A DNA stretch of 64,000 nt, taken from a bacterium (GTDB taxonomy: Bacteria > 4484-113 > JAGGVC01). The stretch covers positions 1 through 64,000 of the forward strand of contig JABRWB010000058.1 in NCBI GenBank assembly GCA_039961635.1, given 5' to 3'. The translations under genes and the position numbers were made by a program. The notes under the pieces were generated by a model. It was not told the DNA's origin and searched no databases. It was given only the letters and a program-made list of their open reading frames with translations. This document shows, in pieces, positions 27,405 through 37,200 of the stretch (positions are counted from its first letter, which is position 1; each line of letters opens with the position of its first letter).

Positions 27405-29213
27405 TTATTCCAGGCTCACTTCGACGGGGTTGCTGGTCGCGACATAGCCGAAGAATATCGCGGGATTCTGCACTGCGGGATACTGACAGAAAACCCGCGC
27501 CCAATCGCCCGCGGTGAGGTTGGAATCGTCCGTCAAAAGCTGCCCGCCAGCGCCGAACGCAAACTGCGCGGACGGATTGGCGGTCTCGTGGACTTCCATC
27601 CAGCCGACGTATTCGGTTATATCCACTCCGCCGATGGGCGGCGTCTGGTCGCCGTCCGTGCCGGGGTCGGGATCCCAGCTGTCGTCGAATGTCGCGACTG
27701 CGGTAAAACTCACGGGAGTTCCCAATGGTGTCGTGACCGGTCCGGTTGAACCTGTGGAGGTTGTCATCGTGATCTCGGTGCAGGACATTACCGGTATTTC
27801 TATTGTGGCGCGAACGTCGAAGTCGTCCGCAGCCATCGCACGTACCCTTGCGAATCCGCGGTCGAGTCCGGTTACCAGTCCTTTCGTACCGGCATCGTTG
27901 CCGACGGTTGCGGTGCCTTGGTGCAGCTCGATGTCCCACAAAACTTGGTTCGTCACATCCACTTCCGCGCCGCCGGTGATGGGCGTGCCCCATGCGGTCA
28001 ACTGCACCTGCGGCCGGGCGAACGGCTCGGCCGTCGCCGGATCGACACGCGACGCCTCGGTGATGATAAGCGGAATCGCGTTCGGATCGGCCGGAAGCTC
28101 TATCCTGATCGACTGCAGCGATATCGTCGCGTCAACCTGGACTCCGTTGCTCGGTTGCCCGAAGTCGTCCGAATTTGTTGCCGGGTCGAAACCGACTGGC
28201 ACGACGCGGTAGAACGTCGTGTTTTCGGGCGCGGCCGCGGGCTGCCATGTGTAATGCAGAAATCCGTTTGTCGTTCCCGGATTCGAATTAACGCTCGAAC
28301 GAGTGACGGTAACGCCCGCGGCAACCGGCGTCCAGTTGGTCGTTCCGTTGGGACTGGTCTGCACCTGGTAGCCTTTGATGTTCGTCAGGTAATACAAAGC
28401 AATCGGAGTGATGTCCGACACGCTCACTTCAAGATTCTTGTCGTAATCCACAATCGGAAGCCAGGGCTTGGATCCGTTTGGAAGCGTATCCAAATAGTTG
28501 AGTGCAATCGGCGTGATGTCGGAAACGCTAACCTCGCCGTTGTTGTCGCCGTCTCCGACGTTCCTTTCAAACCAGTCGAATTCTGGAACCGGACCGAGCG
28601 TATTTACGTTCAGCAGAACCTGATTGACTGCACCGGTCGGCGCGTAATTGTCCGGGTTCTGGGCATCTTTCGCCACGTACCTGTGCGGGCCGAACGGGAC
28701 GTTGTCGAATACGACGGTGCAAATCAGCCCGCTGCCGTTCACACCCGGCTTGCGGTCGTAGTAGGTGCGGGCGATTCCGACGGCTACATGCTTCCAGTAG
28801 CCGGTTATCGCAAGTGATACAACTTCGCCCGCCGTCCCCATGAAGTCCGTGAACTCCACCCTGTTGGGCTTGTAGGTGCCGGAGTCGTAGTTGAGTTGGA
28901 ACAGCACGTAATCCACGTCCACGAAATCCTTGGCGAAAATCTGGACTCTCGTCGTCCCGTCTTTTCCATCCAGGGGAACCACTTCGAAATTCCTCGCCCA
29001 ATCGGGACGGACGGCTGAATGGTCGTCCAAAGGAACCAGTACGAACGCCGAGTTCTTCTGGATTCGCTCGGTGTCGCCGGTGCTCGGCCAGTCGTTGTTG
29101 ACGAACTGGTACTCCTCCGGCTCGTGGGTCATGCTGCCGCCGGTGCAGGCGGGAATCACGCCCAAAACCAGCGCAGTCGCTGCAACGAGGAAGATCGAAT
29201 AAGTCCCTTTCAC
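27405..29213 (-). CDS. Cohesin-like / dockerin-like / Ig-like surface lipoprotein
   Basis: 602 residues, signal peptide with lipobox VIPAC (Cys23). Residues ~85-180 resemble a cohesin domain: VQIFAKDFVDVDYVLFQLNY begins the strand-turn pattern and GLICTVVFDNV ends it. Residues ~219-241 and ~255-278 are a duplicated dockerin-like calcium module ([19 protein letters not shown] and [18 protein letters not shown]), followed by GYQV as in the 885-residue protein. An FN3-like domain (~285-370) and Big2/Ig-like domains (~380-600) follow. Having both cohesin-like and dockerin-like modules in one chain suggests intra- or intermolecular assembly on the cell surface (inference). The GTG start at 29213 has a GAGGTG ribosome site. 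No catalytic domain was recognised. Confidence 0.83.
   Translation of the reverse strand: MKGTYSIFLVAATALVLGVIPACTGGSMTHEPEEYQFVNNDWPSTGDTERIQKNSAFVLVPLDDHSAVRPDWARNFEVVPLDGKDGTTRVQIFAKDFVDVDYVLFQLNYDSGTYKPNRVEFTDFMGTAGEVVSLAITGYWKHVAVGIARTYYDRKPGVNGSGLICTVVFDNVPFGPHRYVAKDAQNPDNYAPTGAVNQVLLNVNTLGPVPEFDWFERNVGDGDNNGEVSVSDITPIALNYLDTLPNGSKPWLPIVDYDKNLEVSVSDITPIALYYLTNIKGYQVQTSPNGTTNWTPVAAGVTVTRSSVNSNPGTTNGFLHYTWQPAAAPENTTFYRVVPVGFDPATNSDDFGQPSNGVQVDATISLQSIRIELPADPNAIPLIITEASRVDPATAEPFARPQVQLTAWGTPITGGAEVDVTNQVLWDIELHQGTATVGNDAGTKGLVTGLDRGFARVRAMAADDFDVRATIEIPVMSCTEITMTTSTGSTGPVTTPLGTPVSFTAVATFDDSWDPDPGTDGDQTPPIGGVDITEYVGWMEVHETANPSAQFAFGAGGQLLTDDSNLTAGDWARVFCQYPAVQNPAIFFGYVATSNPVEVSLE
28380..28559 (-). 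repeat. Duplicated dockerin-like module (VSDITPIA type), copy in 602-residue lipoprotein
   Basis: Two calcium-loop/helix units at residues ~219-241 and ~255-278, both containing [12 protein letters not shown] with a Tyr-Leu helix end. The first has the full D-x-D-x-N-G-E loop. The second (DYDKNLEVS) has Leu where the loop normally has Gly. Confidence 0.75.
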
Positions 29214-29440
29214 TTGCGCACCTCAAAACTGGGCGTGCAAAACCGCCCGGAATACCGGTTTCATGATACCACAAAGCGGCTTCCCCTACACACGGCGTAA
29301 GTATGTGATTGCGGAGCCGTTAAATAGCGCGGCGGGTGCTTCGGTCTGGACATCCGATTGCCGAACGAATGGACTTGCGCGATAATCTTTTACGGGCGGT
29401 TGATGCGCAAAGGCCGCCGCCGTTACGCCGGAGAGCCGCG

Positions 29441-30097
29441 ATGGAAACCAAAGGAGCGCCAGCCAGGAAAAAGCTGCCCAAGCTTGTGGTCGGGCTGACC
29501 GGCGTCGCCGCCAGCGGCAAAAGCACGGTCGCCGGAATGTTCCGGGATTTCGGTTTCCAGCACACTTCCATAAACGAGGCGTTAAAGCGCGAGGTCGAAG
29601 CTATGTCGCTTCGCGTAACTCGCGAGAACATGAAATTCGTCGGAGAGCGGCTGTTTGCAAAGCACGGCTGCGGCATTCTCGCTGTTTACGCGCGCAGCTG
29701 GATTGTGGAAAAAGGCGGCGCGTTCTGGACAATCGAAGGCATCGCCAATCCTCATGAAGTGGCGGAGCTGAACAAGCTCCCTTCCTTCATCCTGGTCGGA
29801 GTTGAATGCGGCTTCGAGCAGGTTTTCATGCGCATGGCGATTATGCGGCGGCGCTCGGACATGGCCAGCCGCGGGCGCATAGAAAAGCATTTCTACGAGC
29901 AGCTCGGCGAGGAGGGGGTCAAAGGCTACTGGCAGATCGGCCGTTGTCTGGAGCTTGCCGAATACACCATTGACAATCATCGCCAGTACGATCCCGATGT
30001 AGATTTAAAGACGACGGACTTGTTTCGACAGGTGGAGCGCTTCGTCGCACAGCGGGGGGTGATGACGCCGCCATGGGCGCGGGAAGGTTCCGAATAG
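29441..30097 (+). CDS. P-loop kinase of the dephospho-CoA kinase / UPF0200-like group
   Basis: 218 residues from ATG 29441 (GGAGAG ribosome site 5 nt upstream; the longer open frame lacks one). Walker A is GLTGVAASGKSTV near residues 17-29, followed by a SINEALKREVEAMSLRVTRENMKFVGERL helix pair. That helix pair resembles archaeal UPF0200 and nucleotide-kinase-like proteins more than classical bacterial CoaE. A lid-like arginine-rich stretch, MRMAIMRRRSDMASRGR, and a YTIDN segment near the C-terminus support phosphotransfer on a small metabolite or nucleotide. It overlaps thiE by 25 bp, so the two are translationally coupled. The substrate is uncertain. Confidence 0.7.
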   Translation: METKGAPARKKLPKLVVGLTGVAASGKSTVAGMFRDFGFQHTSINEALKREVEAMSLRVTRENMKFVGERLFAKHGCGILAVYARSWIVEKGGAFWTIEGIANPHEVAELNKLPSFILVGVECGFEQVFMRMAIMRRRSDMASRGRIEKHFYEQLGEEGVKGYWQIGRCLELAEYTIDNHRQYDPDVDLKTTDLFRQVERFVAQRGVMTPPWAREGSE

Positions 30098-30753
30098 CCG
30101 AGGCGCTCGCTTCGTGTCCCGCCTACCCGATACTGGACTCGTCCACGCTGGACGGGAGGAGCCAGGTGGAATGGCTGGACGCGGTTCTTTCCGGCGGCGT
30201 GAAGGTCGTACAGCTCCGGCTCAAGGACGCATCGCGCGACGATTTGCTCGCGCGCGCCGCGCTGTTCGGCGCGATGTGCAGGGAGGCAGGAGCGCTTTCC
30301 ATAATCAACGACCACGCTGACGTCGCGCTGGTCACCGGTTGCGACGGAGTGCATCTCGGCCCGGCCGACTCCGGAATCGCCGAGGCGAGGTCGAGCGCGG
30401 AGGCTTGGGAGCGCCGCGATCTAATAATAGGCGCAAGCGCGCGCGCGCCTGAGCGCGCCCGCGATCTTGAAGCCGCCGACGCGGATTACATCGGATGCGG
30501 CGCATGCTTTCCCACCGATACCAAAATCGACACCGAGTATATCGGCTTGGATGGATTAAAGGCCGTCTGCGCCGCGGTCTCGATACCGGTCGTCGGAATC
30601 GGCGGAATCGGCTGGGACAATTGGGAGGCCGTGATGGAATCCGGCGCAAAAGGATTCGCCGCGATTTCGATGTGGAATCTATCGCCCGGGGAAATCCGCG
30701 CAAAGCTTGATGCGCTCATGGCCGCCCGGCGCGGCCGCGGGGAAAGGGACTGA
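30073..30753 (+). CDS. thiE: Thiamine-phosphate synthase
   Basis: Couples HMP-pyrophosphate to HET-phosphate to make thiamine monophosphate. The 226-residue TIM barrel shows the family segments in order: VVQLRLKDASRDDLLARA (VQLR-K motif), INDHADVALVTGCDGVHLGPAD, LIIGASARAPERARDLEAADADYIGCGACFPTDTK and PVVGIGGIGWDN. The start at ATG 30073 lies inside the preceding kinase gene, implying co-expression. No TPP riboswitch was recognised upstream. Other thiamine genes are not nearby. Confidence 0.93.
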   Translation: MGAGRFRIAEALASCPAYPILDSSTLDGRSQVEWLDAVLSGGVKVVQLRLKDASRDDLLARAALFGAMCREAGALSIINDHADVALVTGCDGVHLGPADSGIAEARSSAEAWERRDLIIGASARAPERARDLEAADADYIGCGACFPTDTKIDTEYIGLDGLKAVCAAVSIPVVGIGGIGWDNWEAVMESGAKGFAAISMWNLSPGEIRAKLDALMAARRGRGERD

Positions 30754-30803
30754 CGCTGGAAGCGGAAGGCAAGGACATCGCGATTTCGTTCGAACATTCC
30801 GGC

Positions 30804-31640
30804 TTGCAGCGCCGATGCCTGGTACATCTCCCCGCCGGATTCTCTGACTCGAAACCCGCGCCGCTGGTGCTTGTGCTTCACGGCGGGCGCGCCACCGCGC
30901 ACAATGCCGTCCGCGTGACGGGAATGAATGCCGTGGCCGACCGGCACCGGTTCATCGCCGCTTATCCGGAGGGCACTGGCGACCAGTTGCACCGCTACAG
31001 CTGGAACGCCGGGCGCTGCTGCGGCCGCCCGCATCGCGAGGGTACCGACGACACGGGATTCATCGGGGAACTCGTCAATCGCCTTGCCGCGGAATTCGAA
31101 ATAGACCGCGCGCGCGTTTACGCCTGCGGAATGAGCAACGGCGGGATGATGGCGCACCGGCTGGGTATCGAGCTGTCGGACGTTTTCGCCGGGATCGCCT
31201 GCGTCGCGGGCTCGATCGAGTTTTTCGACGCCGAGCCGCTTTATCCCGTCAGCGTCGCTATATTCCACGGCACCGCGGACGCGCTCGTGCCGTACGATGG
31301 GGGGCCGGGGCCGGCCGCGCCGCGCGAAATAGACCACCTGCCCGTGTCGCAGGCGGTCCGCTACTGGGTGAAGCGCAACGGCTGCAACCCGGCGCCGTTA
31401 GCAGAGGAATACGGCCCGCTTGTGGACTCGCCCGGCGGCGCGCCGGTGCGCGAAGTGCTTAAGGAAACCTACGTCGGCGGCAAGTCGGGGACGGAGGTCG
31501 TGCTTTGGACGGTGCGCGGCGGCCTGCACGCGTGGCCGGGAGGCAGGCGCGGAAGCAGGGACAGCGACGAGCCGACGCAATCCCTCGACGCGAGCGAAGA
31601 AATATTGCGGTTTTTCGACTCGCACCCCAAAAGATGGTGA
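30804..31640 (+). CDS. PHB-depolymerase/LpqC-type alpha/beta-hydrolase (esterase)
   Basis: Serine hydrolase of the esterase-PHB depolymerase (LpqC, feruloyl-esterase-like) family. Visible are LVLVLHGGRATAHN (oxyanion region), the nucleophile elbow YACGMSNGGMMAH, the FHGTADALVPYDGG acid segment and the GGLHAWPGG catalytic-His segment. The SWNAGRCCGRPHREGTDD loop is typical of the family. The start is uncertain: TTG 30804 is the first conventional codon, but homologous sequence (ISFEHSG before LQRRCLVHLPAG) extends upstream in frame, so a CTG near 30750, right at the thiE stop, is possible. No signal peptide is visible with either start, unlike many secreted relatives. Confidence 0.8.
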   Translation: MQRRCLVHLPAGFSDSKPAPLVLVLHGGRATAHNAVRVTGMNAVADRHRFIAAYPEGTGDQLHRYSWNAGRCCGRPHREGTDDTGFIGELVNRLAAEFEIDRARVYACGMSNGGMMAHRLGIELSDVFAGIACVAGSIEFFDAEPLYPVSVAIFHGTADALVPYDGGPGPAAPREIDHLPVSQAVRYWVKRNGCNPAPLAEEYGPLVDSPGGAPVREVLKETYVGGKSGTEVVLWTVRGGLHAWPGGRRGSRDSDEPTQSLDASEEILRFFDSHPKRW

Positions 31641-31880
31641 CAGCCCGTTTTCGTCCTTTATGGGATTGCACCGGTTTGCCGGCGCCCAGTTCGAAATCGG
31701 AAGCGTTCACCCCCGTCAGCTTGTGATTTAGCGGCAGCGCGTACGCGACGCGGATCGCACCGATTATCGCGGACTATCGCGCGGCATGGCATTGCGCGCG
31801 CTCCCCGCGATCGCGCGTGGTTTTCAGACCCCCTAACGCGCCGTTTTCGCGGGATTTGCGCGGCCCGCTCCAGCAGAGTT

Positions 31881-31898
31881 CGCGGACTGAAGTCCGCG
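31881..31898. repeat. Perfect palindrome CGCGGACT-GA-AGTCCGCG (REP-like)
   Basis: 8-bp arms around a 2-nt centre in intergenic DNA. Palindromes of this GCGGACT/AGTCCGC form occur as dispersed extragenic repeats in various bacterial genomes (from memory). I noticed only this copy in the window. Confidence 0.4.
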
Positions 31899-32110
31899 CT
31901 TCCTGATCGACTCAACAACTTCAAAACTCAACGACTCGAATACACAGCAACGCAAAAACTGGAAAACCAAGCAGCTATGCAATTCGACCGCTTGTTTACC
32001 AGATTCCATGAAGGAAAACAGAAATATCTGTCGGTATCGACAGCTTGTCAACATCGCCCGGCGGGGCGGCGGCCGATCCGCGGTTTTGTACGGGCTTGCG
32101 GTCAGGATTG

Positions 32111-32119
32111 TGCTACAAT
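32111..32119 (+). promoter_or_regulatory. Extended -10 promoter (TGCTACAAT)
   Basis: TGC-TACAAT ends 10 nt before ATG 32130 of the secreted 490-residue protein. It fits the window-wide promoter form and a very short leader. Confidence 0.5.
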
Positions 32120-32129
32120 CGCGCGCATC

Positions 32130-33602
32130 ATGAGACCGGCAATACTGCTTGCGCTTGCGTCGGGACTCCTAGCCCTGACCCTTCCCGCGTCCGCCCAGAC
32201 GGTTTCGTCCGGGTATTCCAAGCTTGCAGACGGCGTCTACGCGTTCACCGCGGACGGCGGCGACGCCGGTGTCGTCGTCGGCTGCGAGCTGGGCACGGAC
32301 GTGAAAATCATCGTCTCCCGGAACTACGGGCCGCTCGAAACCTACTCGGTTTCGGAACAGCTCACGCTCCTAGGCCACACCGAGCAGCCGCTTCTGGTGA
32401 CGGCCGGCTTCGACAAAGACGGCACTCCGGACGCCCTGATAATGGGCATTCCAGCCGAGCAGGACGCCTGGCCCGTCTTTTACAAATTACGGTTCGCGCA
32501 GGACGGCATTACAGCGGATTCCTATCCATCCAAAGTTATCGCAGGAATGTTCGAGGAGCCGGGTTCGTGGGCGGAGCTTTGCCCGTTCTATTCGAGGCAG
32601 GAGACGCGCGAGGGATTCAGCTCGCTTTACCAGAGCGCGTACGTGTGGACGAAAGGGGAAGGCTTCGCGGGGCTGGTCTGGCGCGAGAACGGGATCTGGG
32701 AAGTCCGGTTCGAAGGTGCGGACGTGACAGTGGACAGGATTTACGCTCCGCTCGAAGGATCGACTCTGGCCCCTGTTTGGAGCGCGTGCCGCTCGCCCAA
32801 GGGCAAGCTGGGCGCGCTCGTGGCCGAGGTCGCTCCGGAAGTTGCCGCGCCGCCGGAATCCGGGGCTTTGCCGGAACCCGCGGAAGAAGAAGCGGCGACG
32901 GCGGAGGATACCTCTCCTGAAGAAGAAATTGCTCCCGAAGAGGAAGCCGCGGGGGACGAAGGGACGACTCCAGGCGGGGAGACGGAATCCGCGGGCGGTG
33001 GTACTGCCGAAACCGGTTCCGAGCCCGCAGATGCAGGGGAGGCCGGAGTGCCTGCGGAAACCGCGGAGCCTGCCGGGCCGGCTGAATCTGCGGAGCATAC
33101 GGATATTATTCCCGCGCCGAAACCGGAGCCGCGGGTCAAACTCGTTTTCGTCACGAAATTCGACAAGGACGTAAGGATGACGACGGCGGCCAAGATGGCC
33201 AATCCCCCGGTGTTTCTTGCGTCTGCACTCGCCGTAGACGGAAGGCCATTCGCCTACTGGATTACCCCCACGCAAAAGGAAGGCGTGTACAAGGCTGGAT
33301 ACTGGGGATTGTCATTTCTGGAGACGGCCAAGATAAAGCCATTCGAGCTGGCTCCCGCCGCCAAAACCGCACCTCCATTCGCTGCAATGAGGGGTTTGGG
33401 GCTTCCGGCACTGATGACCGACAATTCCGGCACGGTCGTGACGTTTCTTTCGGACGGGAAGACGCCCGAATGGGTGATGCAAAACGAGTACAAGCCCGCG
33501 GGCGCGGCCAAGGGGTTCGGTACGGCGATGGGCGTCGGCGCAACCGCCTGGTTCATCCTTGACGGATCAACGCTAATGTGGCACTGGCACAAAAACAAGT
33601 AG
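32130..33602 (+). CDS. Secreted protein of unknown function with acidic Pro/Glu-rich linker
   Basis: 490 residues with a Sec signal peptide (MRPAILLALASGLLALTLPASA). The N-terminal domain (~25-230) is beta-rich and includes LADGVYAFTADGGDAGVVVG and FYKLRFAQDGITADSYPSK. The middle (~235-330) is a low-complexity Glu/Pro/Ala/Thr linker (EEEAATAEDTSPEEE and similar). The C-terminal ~160 residues (MTTAAKMANPPVFLASALAVDG...) are again beta-rich, with FAYWITPTQKEGVYKAGYWGL. No family was recognised. Two folded domains joined by a flexible linker fit an envelope-spanning or surface protein (inference). ATG 32130 is chosen over upstream codons because the signal peptide starts there and the -10 is just before it. 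Confidence 0.75.
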   Translation: MRPAILLALASGLLALTLPASAQTVSSGYSKLADGVYAFTADGGDAGVVVGCELGTDVKIIVSRNYGPLETYSVSEQLTLLGHTEQPLLVTAGFDKDGTPDALIMGIPAEQDAWPVFYKLRFAQDGITADSYPSKVIAGMFEEPGSWAELCPFYSRQETREGFSSLYQSAYVWTKGEGFAGLVWRENGIWEVRFEGADVTVDRIYAPLEGSTLAPVWSACRSPKGKLGALVAEVAPEVAAPPESGALPEPAEEEAATAEDTSPEEEIAPEEEAAGDEGTTPGGETESAGGGTAETGSEPADAGEAGVPAETAEPAGPAESAEHTDIIPAPKPEPRVKLVFVTKFDKDVRMTTAAKMANPPVFLASALAVDGRPFAYWITPTQKEGVYKAGYWGLSFLETAKIKPFELAPAAKTAPPFAAMRGLGLPALMTDNSGTVVTFLSDGKTPEWVMQNEYKPAGAAKGFGTAMGVGATAWFILDGSTLMWHWHKNK

Positions 33603-33720
33603 CTGCTGCTCACGGTCGTTGAGCCGCCCTGTAAATTCGATTGCAATTATTCCGGATGGCCTCCTTGGCGCGATGCGCGATTGAAAGCGGGTATAACTAA
33701 GTGTCATCGAGGAGGTTCAA

Positions 33721-34215
33721 ATGCGCAATCCGGGTTCGATCTTCGCGCTTGCGGCGGGAGCCGCGGCGCTTCTTTTGGCGGGCTGCGGCGGCGGCAGCGG
33801 ATTTCTGGGGCTCGGCGGCCAGCCCGACCGGACGCCCAATATCGCCGGAACGTGGACGCTTACCGAGACCACGACGGACGATCCTTCCGGCAATTCCTAT
33901 CCCGGCGAGACCAAAACGTTCGACCTTGTAATCGAACAGGACGGGGAAAACTTCACGATTACCGCGCCCACCGTAGAAGGCGCGCCGAAGGGGCATGGGA
34001 CGATTAACGGCAATACGTTCACATTTGAAGCCGACTATTCCTTCGGAGCGAGCGGGGGAACATATTCGGTGGACGGCTGGGTGACCGGATCGCTGTCGGA
34101 CAACACGCTGACCGGACACGGGGTGATAGACCTTGCGCTGATTGCGGGCACAGACCGGCTTGGACTGCACGGCGTGCGCATCAGCTTCAACTGGAGCGCG
34201 GCGAAGAAAGCGTAG
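33721..34215 (+). CDS. Small lipocalin-like lipoprotein
   Basis: 164 residues. The signal peptide ends in lipobox LLAGC (about residue 22), followed by a Gly-rich spacer. The mature part begins PNIAGTWTLTETTT, a common opening of lipocalin-like or META-type beta-barrel lipoproteins, and continues with alternating strands (FDLVIEQDGENFTITA, GHGTINGNTFTFEADYSFG). A GAGGAGG Shine-Dalgarno (33709-33715) precedes ATG 33721 and a TATAAC -10 lies at 33692-33697. Ligand and role are unknown. Confidence 0.8.
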   Translation: MRNPGSIFALAAGAAALLLAGCGGGSGFLGLGGQPDRTPNIAGTWTLTETTTDDPSGNSYPGETKTFDLVIEQDGENFTITAPTVEGAPKGHGTINGNTFTFEADYSFGASGGTYSVDGWVTGSLSDNTLTGHGVIDLALIAGTDRLGLHGVRISFNWSAAKKA

Positions 34216-34282
34216 AACGAAGAGCAAGCACCGAAACATTCCGACGGCAAAAACCAGACTCATCGAAATAGCGCTGTGCGGG

Positions 34283-37200
34283 CTACGGCACCATCCTTAT
34301 AAAGCGAAGGTCGCCGCTGCCGCTGTCAAAGTAGCTGATGGCTGGATTTCCGCCCGCAGTTGTCAAACTGGTGTAATAGCCGGTGCTGCCCGTGCTATCC
34401 AGGATTTGAGGAAGCCCCCAAGCGTCTCCGTTGGCGTCAATCGCCCATACGAACTTCAAATCGTCGTTCGTGGTGCTGAAATAGCTGATCGCCGGTCTCC
34501 CGGCCAGCACAGCAAGAGAGGTATACTCCCCTGAAATGTCGGTGCTGTCCGGAATAACGGGCATATCCCAGGTTGCCCCACTAAGATCCAAGGAGCGTAC
34601 GTAGCGAAGATCGCCATACGTAAAATCGTAGTAGCTGATCGCCGGTCTGGAATTGACAACTTTCAACGAGGTGTAGCGTCCGACATTTCCCACGCTGTCA
34701 ACCGTAACCGGCGTTCCCCAAATTGATCCAGTCCCGTCGCTGGCGCGGACAAACCTCAGGTCGCCGTTCGAGGAATCGTAGTAGCTAATCGCGGGATTCA
34801 GGTTGACGATGGAGAGTGATGTGTACTGCCCCGTTATTCCGGTGCTGTCGACTGTTATGGAAGCGCTCCATGATGTGCCGTTTGCGTTGGTCGCACGGAC
34901 ATATTTCAAATCTCCGTTGCCATAGTCGTAGTAACTGATTGCGGGATAACCGGCAATGTCGCAAAGCGAAGTGTAGGTTCCCACTGTGCCAACGGAATCG
35001 ACTATAACGCTAGCTCCCCATGAATTGCCATCGGAGTCGTTTGCGCGGACAAAGCGCAACTCGTCGTTTATCGCGTCGAAGTAGCTGATGGCGGGATTGC
35101 CTCCTATTACCGTCAGCGAGCAATCCGTCCCGACGTGTCCCGCACTGTCCACGGTTACGGGCATACCCCAGGACGAACCCGATGTGTCGCTAGAACGGAT
35201 GTATCGCAAATCGTCGTTTGTATCATCGAAGTAGCAAATCGCGGGATTTTGATTGACAATTGACAAAGAGGTGTATGACCCTGTAACCCCCGCACTGTCC
35301 AGAGTCTGCGGAGATCCCCATCCGCGGACGATTAGGGACTTGTCATCCACTGCCATCGCGCCGTCGTCATCCGTTACCCTAAGCTTGATCGTGTAATAGC
35401 CGGCCGTGCTGTACGTTTTATCCAAGTAGTTTGTCGTGCCCGTATCGGTTTCGAAGCTTCCGTTGCCGTCGCTGTCCCACTCGTACTTGGATAAGTTTCC
35501 GTCGGGATCCGAGCTGCAGGTTCCGCTCAGCCTGACCGATTCGCCCGTTTCGACTTCGTTCGGAATGAGCTGCAGAGCGGCGGTTGGAGCCGCATTTACC
35601 GAAATCCCGTGCCCCGCGCTATCCTGCTCGCCATCGTCGTCGGTTACCCGCACCCAGGCGTCGAACTCTCCGTAGTAACCATAGGTATAACTCAGCACCG
35701 CGCCTCCGTCGTAGACTTCATAATTGCCGTCCCCGTCGAAGTCCCAATCGAAACGCACGATGTAGCCGTCGGAGTCGGTCGAGGCGCTCGCACTGAAGTC
35801 GACCGTCAGCGGGCAGTTCCCGCTCGTCGGATTCGCGGCAATTTCTGCAATGGGAGCTTCGTTGCCCTCCACTCCGACATCGATCGATACGGTGTCGCTC
35901 GTTTGCGCGCCATCGTCGTCTGTCACGCGCACACGAGCAACGTATAGCCCGGGTTCGATGTAAGTGTGCAGGGCGAAATTCGCCTCGCCATAGGCTTCGT
36001 ACGTTCCGTCGTTGTCGAAGTCCCATTCATACCTGACAATTTCTCCATCTGCATCCCACGAAAGGGAGGCGTCCAGAATTGTTGGAAGGGGAGCGTCGCC
36101 GCTTTCAGGAATCGCAGAAAGCGTGACTTCCGGCGGTTCGTTGCCTTCTACGTTAACGGTGATTGTAATTGTGTCGGTCGCGCGCGCGCCGTCATCGTCC
36201 TCAACCCGAACTTTGACTTGCGGGCTGCCGGCCGAATTGAATGTGTATCTCGCGATACCACCATCGGTAATAGCGTCATACTGGCCGTTTCCGTCCCAGT
36301 CCCAAGCGTATTCCACTATGCTGCCATCGGCATCGCTCGACCCTGTTGCGTTGAAACTGACTTCAAGCGGCGCCATTCCTACGGTGGTATCCGCAATCAA
36401 GTCCGCGATAGGTGGACTGTTTGCGGGACCGTCAGGCGGGAGCACCTGTATCGTTGCAGTATCCACATCCCATGCCCCCTGGTCGTCGGTGACGCGGAAT
36501 TTCGCATTGAAGATTCCGGGATTCGTATATGTATGCTGGACATTCGGATCCGCAGGGCTGGTCCAGTCGAAATTGCCGTCGCCCTCGAAATCCCAAGCGT
36601 ATTCTTCAATGGTACCGTCGTCGTCTTCCGCCCAACCCTCGAACTGCACGTCGAGCGGCGCAACCCCCGAGGTCGGGCTGCCGATGCCCAGTGCAACCGG
36701 CCTCGAATTCGACGTCACCACAATCGACACCGCGGCGAAAGCCACTCCCCCCCCGGAGTTCGTGCAGCGCACGGACGGGCGGATTATTCCGGTGTTCGAC
36801 GTGTCGGCTTGGGCTATTCCTGTGGAATTGGATTGGTCGAAATCGCCGTCCCCATCCAGGTCGAAGTCGTAGTTGTCGCCGCCGGTCGCGGTGAGCGTCA
36901 CGGTTTCGTTTCGCCCCGCGCTGGCCGCGCTCGCGGTGAGCACCGCGCTTGCGCAATCCCCAGAAAGCGGCGCAGCGCTTTTCACTTCCGAAAACGAATG
37001 GGTGTTGCAGGACGTGTCAATAGAGGCGACCGCGATGTACTTCTTTGCGGTTGTCGGCACGATGATGCGCGGCAGTCCGTATATCTGCGCTTCCAGCTTT
37101 TGCTGATTGTAAATTGCCGGTTCGAATATCCGCCCGAAATCGCTGTTGGATATGATTGTGTAATATCCGGCGAGATCGGACGCGGCCACCTCCGGCCATT

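Larger units (their letters stand above)
31641..32129. other. 489-bp intergenic region
   Basis: No convincing gene. It contains the palindrome described separately at 31881-31898, a distinctly A-rich stretch (~31915-31990) unlike the flanking DNA, and the -10 box of the downstream gene at its right end. No terminator with a clear U-run was found. Confidence 0.5.
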
